Assembly: GCF_900110835.1 (NCBI RefSeq)
Contig: NZ_FOJG01000002.1
Location: forward strand, 2,322,979-2,386,978
Origin: Chitinophaga arvensicola
GTDB taxonomy: Bacteria; Bacteroidota; Bacteroidia; Chitinophagales; Chitinophagaceae
Direction: 5' to 3'
DNA length: 64,000 nucleotides
Shown: positions 7,833 through 16,941 of the stretch, piece after piece
Numbering within the stretch: position 1 is the stretch's first letter
Layout of the letters: every line of letters starts with the position of its first letter
The notes under the pieces: model-generated
What the model saw: only the letters and a program-made list of their open reading frames with translations
What the model was told of the DNA's origin: nothing
The model's database searches: none
Program-made: the position numbers and the translations under genes

Positions 7833-10800
7833 TTACTTTTTAAAATTGTAAGTGATCGTGAATGTGTAATTCCTGAATGATTTCCTTGAAAAAGTGGTTG
7901 CATCAAAAGTATTTCCTGAATACCTGCCATTCAGGTCAAAATCCTGGTACTGTATGTAATCATCATCAAGCAGGTTTGATGCGTTGATCCTGATCTCCAG
8001 CCGTTGTTTCAAAAATTTCTGGGCAATCTGCAAATCCAGTTGATTCCTTGGGTTTTCGTAGATATCCGGGTAATTCGCGATATCTGTTCTCTCTTCCGCT
8101 GTTGTTCCTACCACCACAATACGCCGGCCTGCGCGATTGAGTGCTGCGGAAAAACTGAAAGTATTTTTAAACGCATTGACAAGCACGCCTGCATTGAGGA
8201 GATAAGGCGATTGTCCCATCAAAGGTCTTTCCTGTAACTTCGCATCTGTTTCACCAGGCACAGCATCCCGCTTACCCCTGATTTTAGAATAAATCCGGGA
8301 ATAATTTCCAAACAGGGTAATATGCTTCAACCACTCAGGGCCTGCACCAAAATAGAGGTTCTTTCTCAGTTCAAACTCATAGCCCCATACCAGCGCCTGC
8401 TCTATATTCTGATATGTTCTGATGTAAGAAGTGGTGGAGGTGGTACCACGCGTAACCACTTCTACGGGGTCGTGTAAATCTTTCTTAAACAGGGAGCCTG
8501 AAATAATTTCCCCTGCTGTCGGGAACCACTCCACCCTGAAATCAAGATTCTGAATAGTTCCCCGGTTCAGATCCGGATTTCCTACGGTAGAATAGCCATT
8601 CACGAAATCAAAATATTCATATGGGCTGATCTCTCTGAACTCCGGCCTGGTTAATGTTTTCGAATACGCAGCCCGTATATTCATGGCTGGTATCGGGCTA
8701 TAAATAGCACTTGCAGAAGGCAATACATCTGTATTGTAACGCACGTAATCCAAAGGCGCCTGATCATCTCCGGGACTTCCGCTACCCACTACCTTGCGCG
8801 AAAGCGTTTTGCTGGTACTCAAACTCATTGCATAAAATTCCACCCTTACCCCATAGATCAATTTAAGCTTATCGAACACCTGGCTTTCCATATTGGCAAA
8901 AGCAGATGCCAGGTTCGCGCCACCCGTATACTGATTGGCGGGCAACTCATATACTACTGCCACCAATCCGCCTGGTCTGAAATTTTCCGGACTCAGTATC
9001 TTATCTATCGGCTGGTTGAAGTTAACCGGCGTTCCTGAAGGAAATCCCCCGGCATCATTTCCAGGTGTTACCCCACGTGCCGCATCGAAATATCCAAGAT
9101 TATTAGTAACATAATTTCTTTTGCGGAACTGTGTGAAAGCGCCCGCCTTCAATATCTGGGGCTGCCCTGCAATGCTAAACGGCGTAGAAACTGCAAAGTT
9201 GAGATTGTAGGCATCTTCCTTCAGGTCGGTATATAACTTGCTCGATGATTCTATAGAACCAAATTCCGGCGCCATAAAGTTCCAGTCTTTGTAATTGACC
9301 GAGTCCGCCATGTAAGTGTTGCGATAACCCAGTCGTACCTGGTTGGGTTCGTATTTCCTTACTTTGTTGTACGATACATTCCACGTAAGCGTTACCGGAC
9401 CTTCTATACCAAACTTATGCTCTCCCTGCAACTGTCCGCCCAGCAACGTTTTCTGCGTTGGATGCATATCCACTACCCTGCTGCCTGCAATATCATACAG
9501 GCCTTCTCCCAGCGTTTTCCCTCCGTTCTTGATTATCGTCACAGATTCGAAATTCTGGTTAAACATTGTTTTCAAAGAAACTTTGTTCTGTCTGAACTGG
9601 TAAGCGACATTCACCAATGCACCCGCATTCACCAGATAACGGTAATCCTTCTCATCCGGATAATACCTGGCAAATCCTATCGTATCACCTGGTCCTCCTT
9701 CTCCCTGAAACTTCTTGTACCGCGCCAGGTCGTAACGTTCTACCTGGTCAATGGTTTCATCTTTCCGGTAACTGGCCATCGCCACGATACCGAACTTGCT
9801 GTTATCTTTAAAATTGAATGTCTTCCCATATCCCACCTGCACCTGCTGTATGGGTTGTGCTTTTCCAGCGCTTACCGGCTCCCATCCCTTGCTCAGCAGG
9901 TTACTGAGCTTAAATCTTTCTTCAGGGGATTTCCTGTTTAACTCAGCAAAAGTTACTTTTAATGGTGCCGGTATCTCTCTGCCCCCATCATCGAATCCCA
10001 TCCAGTCATTGCTTCCTTTTCTATCCCTAAAAAAAGCATTTCCTGTTTGTCCTTCATAATAACCGGTTCCCAGCGACAAAGTGAGAAAATCCTGATCAGG
10101 AAAATCTTTCGTATTTACCTGTACCACACCTCCTGCAAATTCTCCCGGCAGGTCTGCTGTGGCCGTTTTTGTAACGATTACATTTTCAATCGCCTGGGCA
10201 GGGATCAGATCCAGACTAAAGGTGCGTCTGTCTGGCTCTGTACTGGGTAGCAATCCGCCGTTGAGCAATGTATAGTTGTATTTATCTGCCAGTCCTCTTA
10301 CTACGGCATATTTACCATCCAGCACGCTTACACCGGTGATTCTTTTCATCGCTTCTCCGGCGTTGCGGTCGGGTGTACGACGGATCAGGTCTGCTGAGAT
10401 ACCATCGGTAATGGCCGTACTGTTTTTCTGAAGGGAATACAGCGATGCCTGTGACTCACGGCGGTAAGAGCTGGTGACTACCACACCTTTCAGTTGCCGC
10501 GACGCCGGCTGTAACACGATATTCAAAGGTGTCAATGTATTCTCCTTTACTTCCACATCTGTAATCACTTTTGTCTGGTATCCTATAAACCTGAACTCCA
10601 GCTTATATTTACCGGGCTGCAGTTTCAGGATGTAGTTGCCGTTTACATCCGTAGTACCGTACTCCTGTGCGGCACCAGCCATGATAATAGTTACGCCTGG
10701 TATGGCCTCTCCCGTTTTTCCATCCGCTACTTTACCCGCTACACGACCGGGTTCTGCCCGTTGGTTCTTCTTGGCCGCATCCCGGCTGATCAGGATATTT

Positions 10801-11129
10801 CCGTCCATCATGCTATAGGAAAAATCTGTTTCTTCCAGCATCCGGTGAAGTATTACATCCAGTGAGGTATTTTTAAACGACATCCTGGAGATATTTGTTT
10901 CTTTAAAAAGATCCTTGTTATATGCAAATGACAATCCTGTCAGTTGTTTTAATTTTTCAATTCCTGTTGCGAGTTTCTGTTTATCAAAATCTACCGTCAG
11001 TCTCACCTCAGATAACTTCTGAGCCTTTACACCGGCAGCATTGATCAACATGCTGGCATTGAAAATAGAAAAGAATATCAGTGTCCCAATACGTAAAAAG
11101 CGTTTCAAATAAGTAAAATTTAATGTCAA
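7833..11129 (-). CDS. TonB-dependent receptor with STN signalling domain, no SusD partner
   Basis: 1098 residues. After a signal segment (about 1-36) comes an STN (secretin/TonB short N-terminal) domain at about 40-115, then a carboxypeptidase-regulatory-like repeat at about 130-215 (GEAIPGVTIIMAG), a plug (VVTSSYRRESQAS; ADLPGEFAGGVVQVNTKDFP) and a 22-strand-type barrel ending YTFTITYNFKK. It is longer than a classical siderophore receptor but lacks the SusC hallmark (Asp-x-x-x-x-Leu-Lys-Asp-Ala-Ser). The STN domain and the upstream FecR and ECF sigma genes indicate cell-surface signalling: ligand binding is relayed to FecR, which releases the sigma factor. Imported substrate unknown. Confidence 0.9.
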   Translation of the reverse strand: MTLNFTYLKRFLRIGTLIFFSIFNASMLINAAGVKAQKLSEVRLTVDFDKQKLATGIEKLKQLTGLSFAYNKDLFKETNISRMSFKNTSLDVILHRMLEETDFSYSMMDGNILISRDAAKKNQRAEPGRVAGKVADGKTGEAIPGVTIIMAGAAQEYGTTDVNGNYILKLQPGKYKLEFRFIGYQTKVITDVEVKENTLTPLNIVLQPASRQLKGVVVTSSYRRESQASLYSLQKNSTAITDGISADLIRRTPDRNAGEAMKRITGVSVLDGKYAVVRGLADKYNYTLLNGGLLPSTEPDRRTFSLDLIPAQAIENVIVTKTATADLPGEFAGGVVQVNTKDFPDQDFLTLSLGTGYYEGQTGNAFFRDRKGSNDWMGFDDGGREIPAPLKVTFAELNRKSPEERFKLSNLLSKGWEPVSAGKAQPIQQVQVGYGKTFNFKDNSKFGIVAMASYRKDETIDQVERYDLARYKKFQGEGGPGDTIGFARYYPDEKDYRYLVNAGALVNVAYQFRQNKVSLKTMFNQNFESVTIIKNGGKTLGEGLYDIAGSRVVDMHPTQKTLLGGQLQGEHKFGIEGPVTLTWNVSYNKVRKYEPNQVRLGYRNTYMADSVNYKDWNFMAPEFGSIESSSKLYTDLKEDAYNLNFAVSTPFSIAGQPQILKAGAFTQFRKRNYVTNNLGYFDAARGVTPGNDAGGFPSGTPVNFNQPIDKILSPENFRPGGLVAVVYELPANQYTGGANLASAFANMESQVFDKLKLIYGVRVEFYAMSLSTSKTLSRKVVGSGSPGDDQAPLDYVRYNTDVLPSASAIYSPIPAMNIRAAYSKTLTRPEFREISPYEYFDFVNGYSTVGNPDLNRGTIQNLDFRVEWFPTAGEIISGSLFKKDLHDPVEVVTRGTTSTTSYIRTYQNIEQALVWGYEFELRKNLYFGAGPEWLKHITLFGNYSRIYSKIRGKRDAVPGETDAKLQERPLMGQSPYLLNAGVLVNAFKNTFSFSAALNRAGRRIVVVGTTAEERTDIANYPDIYENPRNQLDLQIAQKFLKQRLEIRINASNLLDDDYIQYQDFDLNGRYSGNTFDATTFSRKSFRNYTFTITYNFKK

Positions 11130-11138
11130 TAAGATGGA

Positions 11139-12113
11139 TTAATACATGGTAATAATACTGTCAGAAATCGAGTAGCGGGTCTTATTAATTGCGCTGAGCA
11201 ATTTCATGACATCTTCGATGTGATCTGTTTTCTTTAATGTGGCTGAAAAGCGCAGGTGATTCAGGTTTGGCTTTCCTTTACCGGCTTTCAGTGTATAGTT
11301 ATAATTATTAAACAGAATGGCTTTCAGACTTTCAAAGTCTACATAGTCCAGCACGATTTTTCCGGTTCTCCAGGAGCTGGCAATATCTCCGTTTCCTGTT
11401 GTTTTCACAGATTTATCGACCAGTAACTTATACTGTAACTCTTCGTTTGGCGTTAAAAAGCCGATAATCTCCTTATCCTTGCTAACGCCCACTTTACCAG
11501 TGGCTACGGAGATCTTCACACATTTGGAGAAACTATAGGCATCGATATTAAAGGAGGTGCCCAATACACGTGTGCTCAGTCCTTTACTATGTACGATAAA
11601 CGGGCGGTCTGTTTCATGTGCTACATCAAAGAATGCTTCCCCTTCAATCAGGGTTACTTCCCTGGTAGTAGCAGAAAACTGTTTCGGGTAGCTGAACTTA
11701 GTGGCTGCATTCAACCATATTTTACTACCGTCTGTGAGTTCTACCAGTTTCATTCTTCCTTCAGGTACCACTACCACATTCATTTCAGCGACGAGATTGT
11801 TCTTTGCTGCCGGCTTCACCAGGAAGTAAACCAGGCTCGTTGCTACTATACCTACCAACACCGCTGCTGCAGCTATTTTCAGCATAATACGCCGTCCTGT
11901 TTTCTTAGCCGGTTGTATATGATGATGTATATTCTTTAACATGGTATTGTGGACAGCGGCTTCTTCCCGTGGGTCAGCAAATGCCGCCGGAATATCCGAC
12001 GCAGCATCAAAAGACGCATACCATTCGTCCAGCAATACACTTTCTTCCGCTGATAGCGTGTTATTTAAATACTTGCCGAGCAGCTCCCTTATTTTTGTTT
12101 CGTTTGGATTCAC
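11139..12113 (-). CDS. FecR-family anti-sigma/signal transducer
   Basis: 324 residues with the expected layout: a cytoplasmic N-terminal helical region (1-70) that would hold the sigma factor, one membrane helix at about 77-99, then a periplasmic FecR domain (EMNVVVVPEGRMKLVELTDG, IWLNAATKFSYP) and a C-terminal DUF4974-type region that contacts the receptor STN domain. It lies 9 bp upstream of the receptor and about 90 bp downstream of the ECF sigma gene, all on the same strand. Its role is to couple receptor occupancy to release of the sigma factor. Confidence 0.92.
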   Translation of the reverse strand: MNPNETKIRELLGKYLNNTLSAEESVLLDEWYASFDAASDIPAAFADPREEAAVHNTMLKNIHHHIQPAKKTGRRIMLKIAAAAVLVGIVATSLVYFLVKPAAKNNLVAEMNVVVVPEGRMKLVELTDGSKIWLNAATKFSYPKQFSATTREVTLIEGEAFFDVAHETDRPFIVHSKGLSTRVLGTSFNIDAYSFSKCVKISVATGKVGVSKDKEIIGFLTPNEELQYKLLVDKSVKTTGNGDIASSWRTGKIVLDYVDFESLKAILFNNYNYTLKAGKGKPNLNHLRFSATLKKTDHIEDVMKLLSAINKTRYSISDSIITMY

Positions 12114-12203
12114 AAAATTTCCTTTATACTATATACTTCTCTTCAAACAGGGGGAAGTACCATAACGAAAACGGGCGTAACAATTTGTTAATCTTCGGGA
12201 GGC

Positions 12204-12785
12204 TTAGTAGGCATTGTAATTATCAAGCGATTGCTTCAAACGCTTGAGGGCCAACGATATCTGGTTTTTTACGGTTTGGGAGGAAATCGATAGCAACTCT
12301 GCGATCTTTTCATTTGGAAGATATTGCTTCCTGCTCATCAGGAACACTTCTTTCATCTTTAATGGCAGGTTATCAATTTCATTGTTCAGGAATGTTTCCA
12401 GTTCCTTTACCATCAAAGGATCATTGGGCCATGCTTCTATGGTTAACTCAATACCACCCAGATCTGTAAGCGATACATGTGAATTACTCTTGTCCTTATA
12501 TATTGCATCTATTATTTTATACTTTAAAGATTTGAACAGATAAGGCCGCAGGGGAAGTTCTTCATCAAAATTTTCCGCATTGTTCCATAACGATATAAAA
12601 ATCTCCTGGATAATATCCTGAACCATGTCCTTCGAACGCAATCTCTTATAGGCAGTAGCATACAACTCACTACAATAACGGTAGTAAAGCTCATTAAACG
12701 CGAGTATATTCTGTTTTTTGAGAAGTTTGATCAGGGTTTTTTCAGAAAGGGTTTCCCATTCCATAGCTTGTACAGATATATGCAA
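12204..12785 (-). CDS. ECF RNA polymerase sigma factor
   Basis: About 186-193 residues. Region 2 spans FNELYYRYCSELYATAYKRL to DIIQEIFISLWNN, and region 4 has a helix-turn-helix around EKIAELLSISSQTVKNQIS. The start is uncertain: a strong AAGGAGGT at 12793-12800 sits 8 nt from a TTG at 12785 in frame, while the first in-frame ATG is at 12764. An out-of-frame ATG at 12789 also lies after this site and would give a 15-codon peptide overlapping the sigma start. The gene heads the sigma-FecR-receptor run and is predicted to activate it. Confidence 0.88.
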   Translation of the reverse strand: MHISVQAMEWETLSEKTLIKLLKKQNILAFNELYYRYCSELYATAYKRLRSKDMVQDIIQEIFISLWNNAENFDEELPLRPYLFKSLKYKIIDAIYKDKSNSHVSLTDLGGIELTIEAWPNDPLMVKELETFLNNEIDNLPLKMKEVFLMSRKQYLPNEKIAELLSISSQTVKNQISLALKRLKQSLDNYNAY

Positions 12786-12932
12786 ACATAAGACCTCCTT
12801 ATTACGCTTAAAGGTTAGTTGTATTAAAATAATATTAACATTATCGGAGTATGGGATAAGTGGTTGAGCACTGCAAATTTATCGCAGCAGCGAAAAGTGA
12901 TTTGCTGACAGTTACCCGAATTTACTCAAAGA

Positions 12933-12976
12933 AAAACGTGATACAATCTCCATTACCGGATGTTGTATCACGTTTT
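12933..12976 (-). terminator. Hairpin terminator of the DHFR-like gene (stem shared with 2894-2927)
   Basis: Inverted repeat with 14-nt arms (AAAACGTGATACAA and complement) and a 16-nt loop, 30 bp past the stop of the minus-strand reductase gene. Arms are identical to those of the hairpin at 2894-2927 but the loop is unrelated. Confidence 0.7.
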
Positions 12977-13006
12977 GAATTGCCTTTGGCAACTAATAGC
13001 GCCGAC

Positions 13007-13552
13007 TTATTTCGCAGGTTCGTAAGTAAGCTGCACCACGCCCGATCTGAAAACATCGGTGGCCGTTAATTGCAGATTAATGCGTTCTTTCAGATCTTCA
13101 AACAATGGTTTCCCGGTACCCAGCACTACCGGATGTACAGATACCTTATATATATCTATAAGCCCTTCGTTAATGAAGGTTTTGATAAGACTGGCACCAC
13201 CATACAACCAGATGTCCTTGCCTCCCTGCAGCTTGATTTCTGCCACCTTACCGGCGATATCTGAATGAATGAAGGTAGCTTTATCATCCTGGCGATGCTG
13301 ATGTGAAAAAACGAACTTCTTTTTTGAGTGGATCCCTTCCCACATCTCTCTTTCCGCAGGAATTGTGCTGGCATCGGGTTGAAAATTTCCCCAGGCATCA
13401 TAGCTTACTCTGCCATAAAAGATGGTATCAATGCTTTTCATAAAGCCACCGAAGTCCATATCGTCGTCCATGATGCACCAATCTATTTCTCCATTTGGAC
13501 CTTCAATAAATCCATCTAACGTAACTGCTAAGTTCAGAATTACTTTTTTCAT
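13007..13552 (-). CDS. Dihydrofolate-reductase-like (RibD C-terminal family) protein
   Basis: 181 residues matching the bacterial DHFR-like RibD_C family: N-terminal MKKVILNLAVTLDGFIEG, then TIFYGRVSYDAW, and near the end GGKDIWLYGGASLIKTFI plus VVLGTGKPLFED. These proteins have a nucleotide-binding DHFR fold and are presumed NAD(P)H-dependent reductases, but most have no known substrate. It is not the housekeeping folA. It ends at a hairpin and is followed upstream by an AraC-type regulator on the same strand (13616), which may control it. Confidence 0.85.
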   Translation of the reverse strand: MKKVILNLAVTLDGFIEGPNGEIDWCIMDDDMDFGGFMKSIDTIFYGRVSYDAWGNFQPDASTIPAEREMWEGIHSKKKFVFSHQHRQDDKATFIHSDIAGKVAEIKLQGGKDIWLYGGASLIKTFINEGLIDIYKVSVHPVVLGTGKPLFEDLKERINLQLTATDVFRSGVVQLTYEPAK

Positions 13553-13615
13553 TTAAATGCTTTTTGCAAAATTAACTCCGGAACCTGGTTGGTCTTTTGG
13601 AAAAACACGACAAAA

Positions 13616-14347
13616 TTAAAGTTGAGAAGGAGTTAACCCTGTATGGAGTTTTACTTCATTCGCAAGATGTGCATGATCATAAAAACCACATTCAAAAGCG
13701 ATATCTGATAAGCTTTTCTTTCTTACATCGCTCATCATAGATAGCGCTAATTGAAAGCGGATGATTTTTACATATTCCTTTGGTGTTAAACCGATCTGTA
13801 TTTTAAAAAGCCTTTCCAGCTGCCGCACCGTTGTAAAGTTCCTCCTGGCTATTTCACTGATGCTTAAATTTCCATTGGAAAGATGAATATCATTTAAAAT
13901 AGGCTGCATAGGCTGATGGCTGCTCTTCTTCCTATCTAAAAAATACCTGTTGAGATAAGTATTGGAATCGGCTTTTATCTTTTCGGCATCGAGCGAATAC
14001 GATAAATCAAATTCAAACGTATGATCCGTCAATTCATGCTGTGAGGCGTAGTTGTAAAAAGAAGAGAATGCGGCTGGTTTCAGACATACACCGAGCAGAT
14101 GTGTATGCCTGTCAATAAAAGTATCTTTAAAGGAAGTCATGGCGCCTACTACGTAGGTCTTTCCGTAATCCATCGTCGACTGGCCATTATCCGTTTTGCA
14201 GGGCGCTCCCAGGTTTACAATGATCCCCGGACATCCATCAGGGAAGATCCGTTCCCATTGCTGGTCGGTATCATCGCCTTTCAACTCCCAAAAGGAATGG
14301 ATGTGGGTTTGTAAGGCTGTGGAAGGTTTAGCGTCATGATATTCCAT
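13616..14347 (-). CDS. AraC-family regulator with DUF6597-type N-terminus
   Basis: 243 residues. The N-terminus (HSFWELKGDD...FPDGCPGIIVNLG) is the small cupin-like sensing domain common in Bacteroidota AraC proteins. The C-terminal ~95 residues carry the HTH pair, with DIAFECGFYDHAHLANEVK as the second helix-turn-helix and GLTPSQL at the end. It is divergent from the secreted-protein gene at 14542 and upstream of the DHFR-like gene on its own strand; either could be a target. Confidence 0.88.
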   Translation of the reverse strand: MEYHDAKPSTALQTHIHSFWELKGDDTDQQWERIFPDGCPGIIVNLGAPCKTDNGQSTMDYGKTYVVGAMTSFKDTFIDRHTHLLGVCLKPAAFSSFYNYASQHELTDHTFEFDLSYSLDAEKIKADSNTYLNRYFLDRKKSSHQPMQPILNDIHLSNGNLSISEIARRNFTTVRQLERLFKIQIGLTPKEYVKIIRFQLALSMMSDVRKKSLSDIAFECGFYDHAHLANEVKLHTGLTPSQL

Positions 14348-14453
14348 TAAAATTAATTTATTTATAACTTACCGGGTTAGATACAATGATCTATAAAGCT
14401 AAACAATTATTCCAAAAGCAAGGGGGAAGCGTCTGGTATCCGTAATAACTACG

Positions 14454-14485
14454 TTTGACGGTGTCTCAATTATATATTAAATTTG
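14454..14485 (+). promoter_or_regulatory. Bacteroidota-type promoter for the 14542 gene
   Basis: TTTG at 14454-14457 and TAAATTTG at 14478-14485 are separated by 20 bp, an excellent fit to the -33/-7 promoter of this phylum. The predicted start leaves a leader of about 50 nt before the ATG at 14542. Confidence 0.6.
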
Positions 14486-14541
14486 AAAATAGTATACCAA
14501 AATAAATATTGTAATCAAATCCCCTTTTACACGTACCCCTT

Positions 14542-15522
14542 ATGATAAAGAAAATTGGTCTTTTAGGATTATTATTCATCCCCTTTATTTATTCCAATGC
14601 GCAGCAATACAAATTTACCATCCGGGAAACCATGGCCAATACCAGCGATGAATTTCTGGGAGATGGCAACCTGACCGTGGACAATAACCAGCAAATTAAG
14701 GGCACTATCCGCTGGTCTATAGTAAGCATCGACAAGAAAGGGCTTTATTACTATAAAGATAAAATGAATGCTACCGCTACGGAATATGTGAGTGGCAGCT
14801 ATGCCCCGGACAGTAAAACCTTCTCTTTCTCCGGTTATAAAAAGGATGATGCTGCAGCGATTATCATCCTGGATGTTTATGCCATTAATCTTCTTGACAA
14901 TACACGTTTCTCCGGAAAAACAAGGGGAACAGGAAAATGGGATGGTATTATCAATGGAAAATATAGCGCCGTTGCTTTGCCGCCTGTAGCGAGCGTTCCC
15001 GATAAAGCACCCAATACAAAAATAGCGGATAAACCGGTTAGTGCTCCCATCGCTGATAAGCAGCCGGCGGAGGTTGAAAAAACGCTTTCCGAAACGGAAA
15101 TGATTGCTTTGAATAAGAAAAAATATGCCGCAATAGTAAAATTGATGAAGTCGAAATACCCGGTTCCGCTGAATAAAAAATCACTGGCGCCTGTTGAGTA
15201 TACAGAACGGGTAGAGAAAACAAAAAAAATAAGAAACATCGTCCCTGCTTATGATGGGCAAGGTAATGTAACAACTGCTGAAGTGGAAGATGAGAAAAGT
15301 TATTGGGAAGATGAGCAAAGAAGGGGACTTAAGAATATAACTAACAAAACAATAACGGTAACAGGTCTGGAAAGAGAACGGTTTGAAAAAGGGGAATGGT
15401 TTTATACAGATATTTCTTTCACATTAGCGCCCGGCGAAGTGATGCGAGACAGAGTTATTCAATCTTTTTACGAGCCCGGAGATGACTGGCTTTCTGACAT
15501 CTATTTTTATAATATTAAGTAG
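14542..15522 (+). CDS. Secreted protein of unknown function
   Basis: 326 residues with a Sec signal peptide (residues 1-20, IPFIYSNAQQ). The first ~135 mature residues look like a small beta domain (KFTIRETMANTSDEF, SGKTRGTGKWDG). A Pro/Ala/Lys-rich linker (about 150-190) follows, then a C-terminal region of about 110 residues with KSKYPVPLNKKSLAPVEY and a Trp/Asp-rich end. No family is recognised. It stands alone behind a clear promoter and is closed by a hairpin at 15529-15568. Confidence 0.7.
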   Translation: MIKKIGLLGLLFIPFIYSNAQQYKFTIRETMANTSDEFLGDGNLTVDNNQQIKGTIRWSIVSIDKKGLYYYKDKMNATATEYVSGSYAPDSKTFSFSGYKKDDAAAIIILDVYAINLLDNTRFSGKTRGTGKWDGIINGKYSAVALPPVASVPDKAPNTKIADKPVSAPIADKQPAEVEKTLSETEMIALNKKKYAAIVKLMKSKYPVPLNKKSLAPVEYTERVEKTKKIRNIVPAYDGQGNVTTAEVEDEKSYWEDEQRRGLKNITNKTITVTGLERERFEKGEWFYTDISFTLAPGEVMRDRVIQSFYEPGDDWLSDIYFYNIK

Positions 15523-15528
15523 TAGCCA

Positions 15529-15568
15529 TAGGAAAGGAAACAATCAAAATTGGTTGCTTCCTTTCCTA
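15529..15568. terminator. Bidirectional hairpin terminator between convergent genes
   Basis: Arms TAGGAAAGGAA and TTCCTTTCCTA with one internal mismatch extend to about 15 bp around a short AT loop, 7 bp after the plus-strand stop and just past the end of the minus-strand MutS-like gene. Confidence 0.65.
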
Positions 15569-15576
15569 CAGCTATA

Positions 15577-16908
15577 TTATTTTACCGTTACTCCTCCTGT
15601 TATCAATGATAAAATACCTTCGTTTTTTATAATCGTCATGCCCTGCCGGTCTTCCGTAATACCCTCTTTCAGCTGGTAAGGATAGCGCGGACGGCCATTT
15701 TCCATCACAGTTGGCATATAGGCAAAACGAACGTTTTTATTATCCATCAGTGCTTCGCCGACTTCAATGATATGGGTCGAAACAATAAACAGGCAATTGT
15801 GATATTCCGCAAAAGCAGTAGTAACGGCCAATGTACCATCATAAGCATCTTTAACATTGGTTCCTTTGAACAGTTCATCAAAGATCAGCAAGAGGTTTTT
15901 CCCGCTGGCCACCGCGTCCGCCGCTTCTTTCACGCGCATCACCTCCGCGTAGAAATGACTGTACCCCAGGCCGATATTATCGGCGGTATTGATAGACGTG
16001 TACAAGCCTTCACGAACCGAGAAGGTTAATTCCGATGCTGCCACAGGAAACCCCATATGCGCCAGGTATAGTCCTATGCCGATGGCCTTCATCAGGGTTG
16101 ATTTGCCCGCCATATTTGCACCTGTAAGGAAAATAATATGCTGGTTATTATCCATCTTCACGGTATTACCAATGGCGCCATCAATGGCCGGATGTTTGAG
16201 ATCTCCGGCATAAAATACATTGGCGGCAGCCGGCTTCGCCCTTGCATAAGCAAAACCCCGTGCATGTGCCACTTCACTTACAGCAATAAATACATCCACT
16301 TCATAGATAAACGAAAGTATCTTTTCTATCTTATTGCGGAATTTATTTCTAAGGAAGTAATCATAGGAAGCCAGTTTTTTAAGAGACAGTGCCTCGTAAA
16401 TGTTGACGCCGCACAATTTTTCGATTGTTTTATCACGCATAATTTCCCGGATCTCCCGGATCTGTTCAGCGTAGACAGTACCGGTATCCCCGAGCATTTC
16501 TACAAAGGTGCTGCAGTTGCGCAGCGTGGCAATGGTTGCCTGCAATCCCTGCACTATCTTTTTCAGCCCTTCATCATGTACCAGGGTAGAAAGCATCGTT
16601 TTCACCAACAGGTTGCCAAAGTTCAGCACCTCGTTTTTTCCCGCGCTGGTGTCTATGTATTCCCGTACTTCTGTCAGTTGCTGTGCATCGAAGGGAAAGC
16701 GGATGGCCAGGTGCTGGAAGTAGCGGATGGTACTGCTGCGGGCATTGATGGCCGTCACGTCTTCCAGGGGGGAACGAAACATCTCATCCAGCAACTGTGC
16801 CCCACCACGGCTCCTGACTTTATTGAACAGATGATAAACGGAATCTGTACGGAACTTTCCGTTCATGTTCAGTTCTTCCCGTGTTTGCCTGTCTATATGG
16901 AAACTCAT
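15577..16908 (-). CDS. Short MutS-like ATPase (core/clamp + ATPase only), paralogue B
   Basis: 443 residues that align with the C-terminal half of MutS. The protein begins at the core domain (YHLFNKVRSRGGAQLLDEMF, SPLEDVTAINAR) and ends with the ABC-type ATPase: Walker A TGANMAGKST at about 259-268, Walker B LLIFDELFKGT at about 337-347, and an ATP-contacting His in VSTHIIEVGEA. The mismatch-binding and connector domains (I, II) are absent, as is the Phe-x-Glu motif. A GYSHFYAEVMRVKE segment replaces the usual signature GRSTFMVEM. It lies 33 bp after its paralogue, as the last gene of a run with a Gld-type ABC transporter. A DNA-repair role is therefore doubtful; a structural or DNA-junction-binding ATPase is possible. 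Function unknown. Confidence 0.85.
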   Translation of the reverse strand: MSFHIDRQTREELNMNGKFRTDSVYHLFNKVRSRGGAQLLDEMFRSPLEDVTAINARSSTIRYFQHLAIRFPFDAQQLTEVREYIDTSAGKNEVLNFGNLLVKTMLSTLVHDEGLKKIVQGLQATIATLRNCSTFVEMLGDTGTVYAEQIREIREIMRDKTIEKLCGVNIYEALSLKKLASYDYFLRNKFRNKIEKILSFIYEVDVFIAVSEVAHARGFAYARAKPAAANVFYAGDLKHPAIDGAIGNTVKMDNNQHIIFLTGANMAGKSTLMKAIGIGLYLAHMGFPVAASELTFSVREGLYTSINTADNIGLGYSHFYAEVMRVKEAADAVASGKNLLLIFDELFKGTNVKDAYDGTLAVTTAFAEYHNCLFIVSTHIIEVGEALMDNKNVRFAYMPTVMENGRPRYPYQLKEGITEDRQGMTIIKNEGILSLITGGVTVK

Positions 16909-16941
16909 CTTGTATGTTTAATTAAAATAATTATTATCCTG

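Noticed and set aside
9417..9941. A 174-codon plus-strand frame inside the TonB-dependent receptor
   Set aside because: Opposite strand of a confident receptor gene, no signal peptide or motif.
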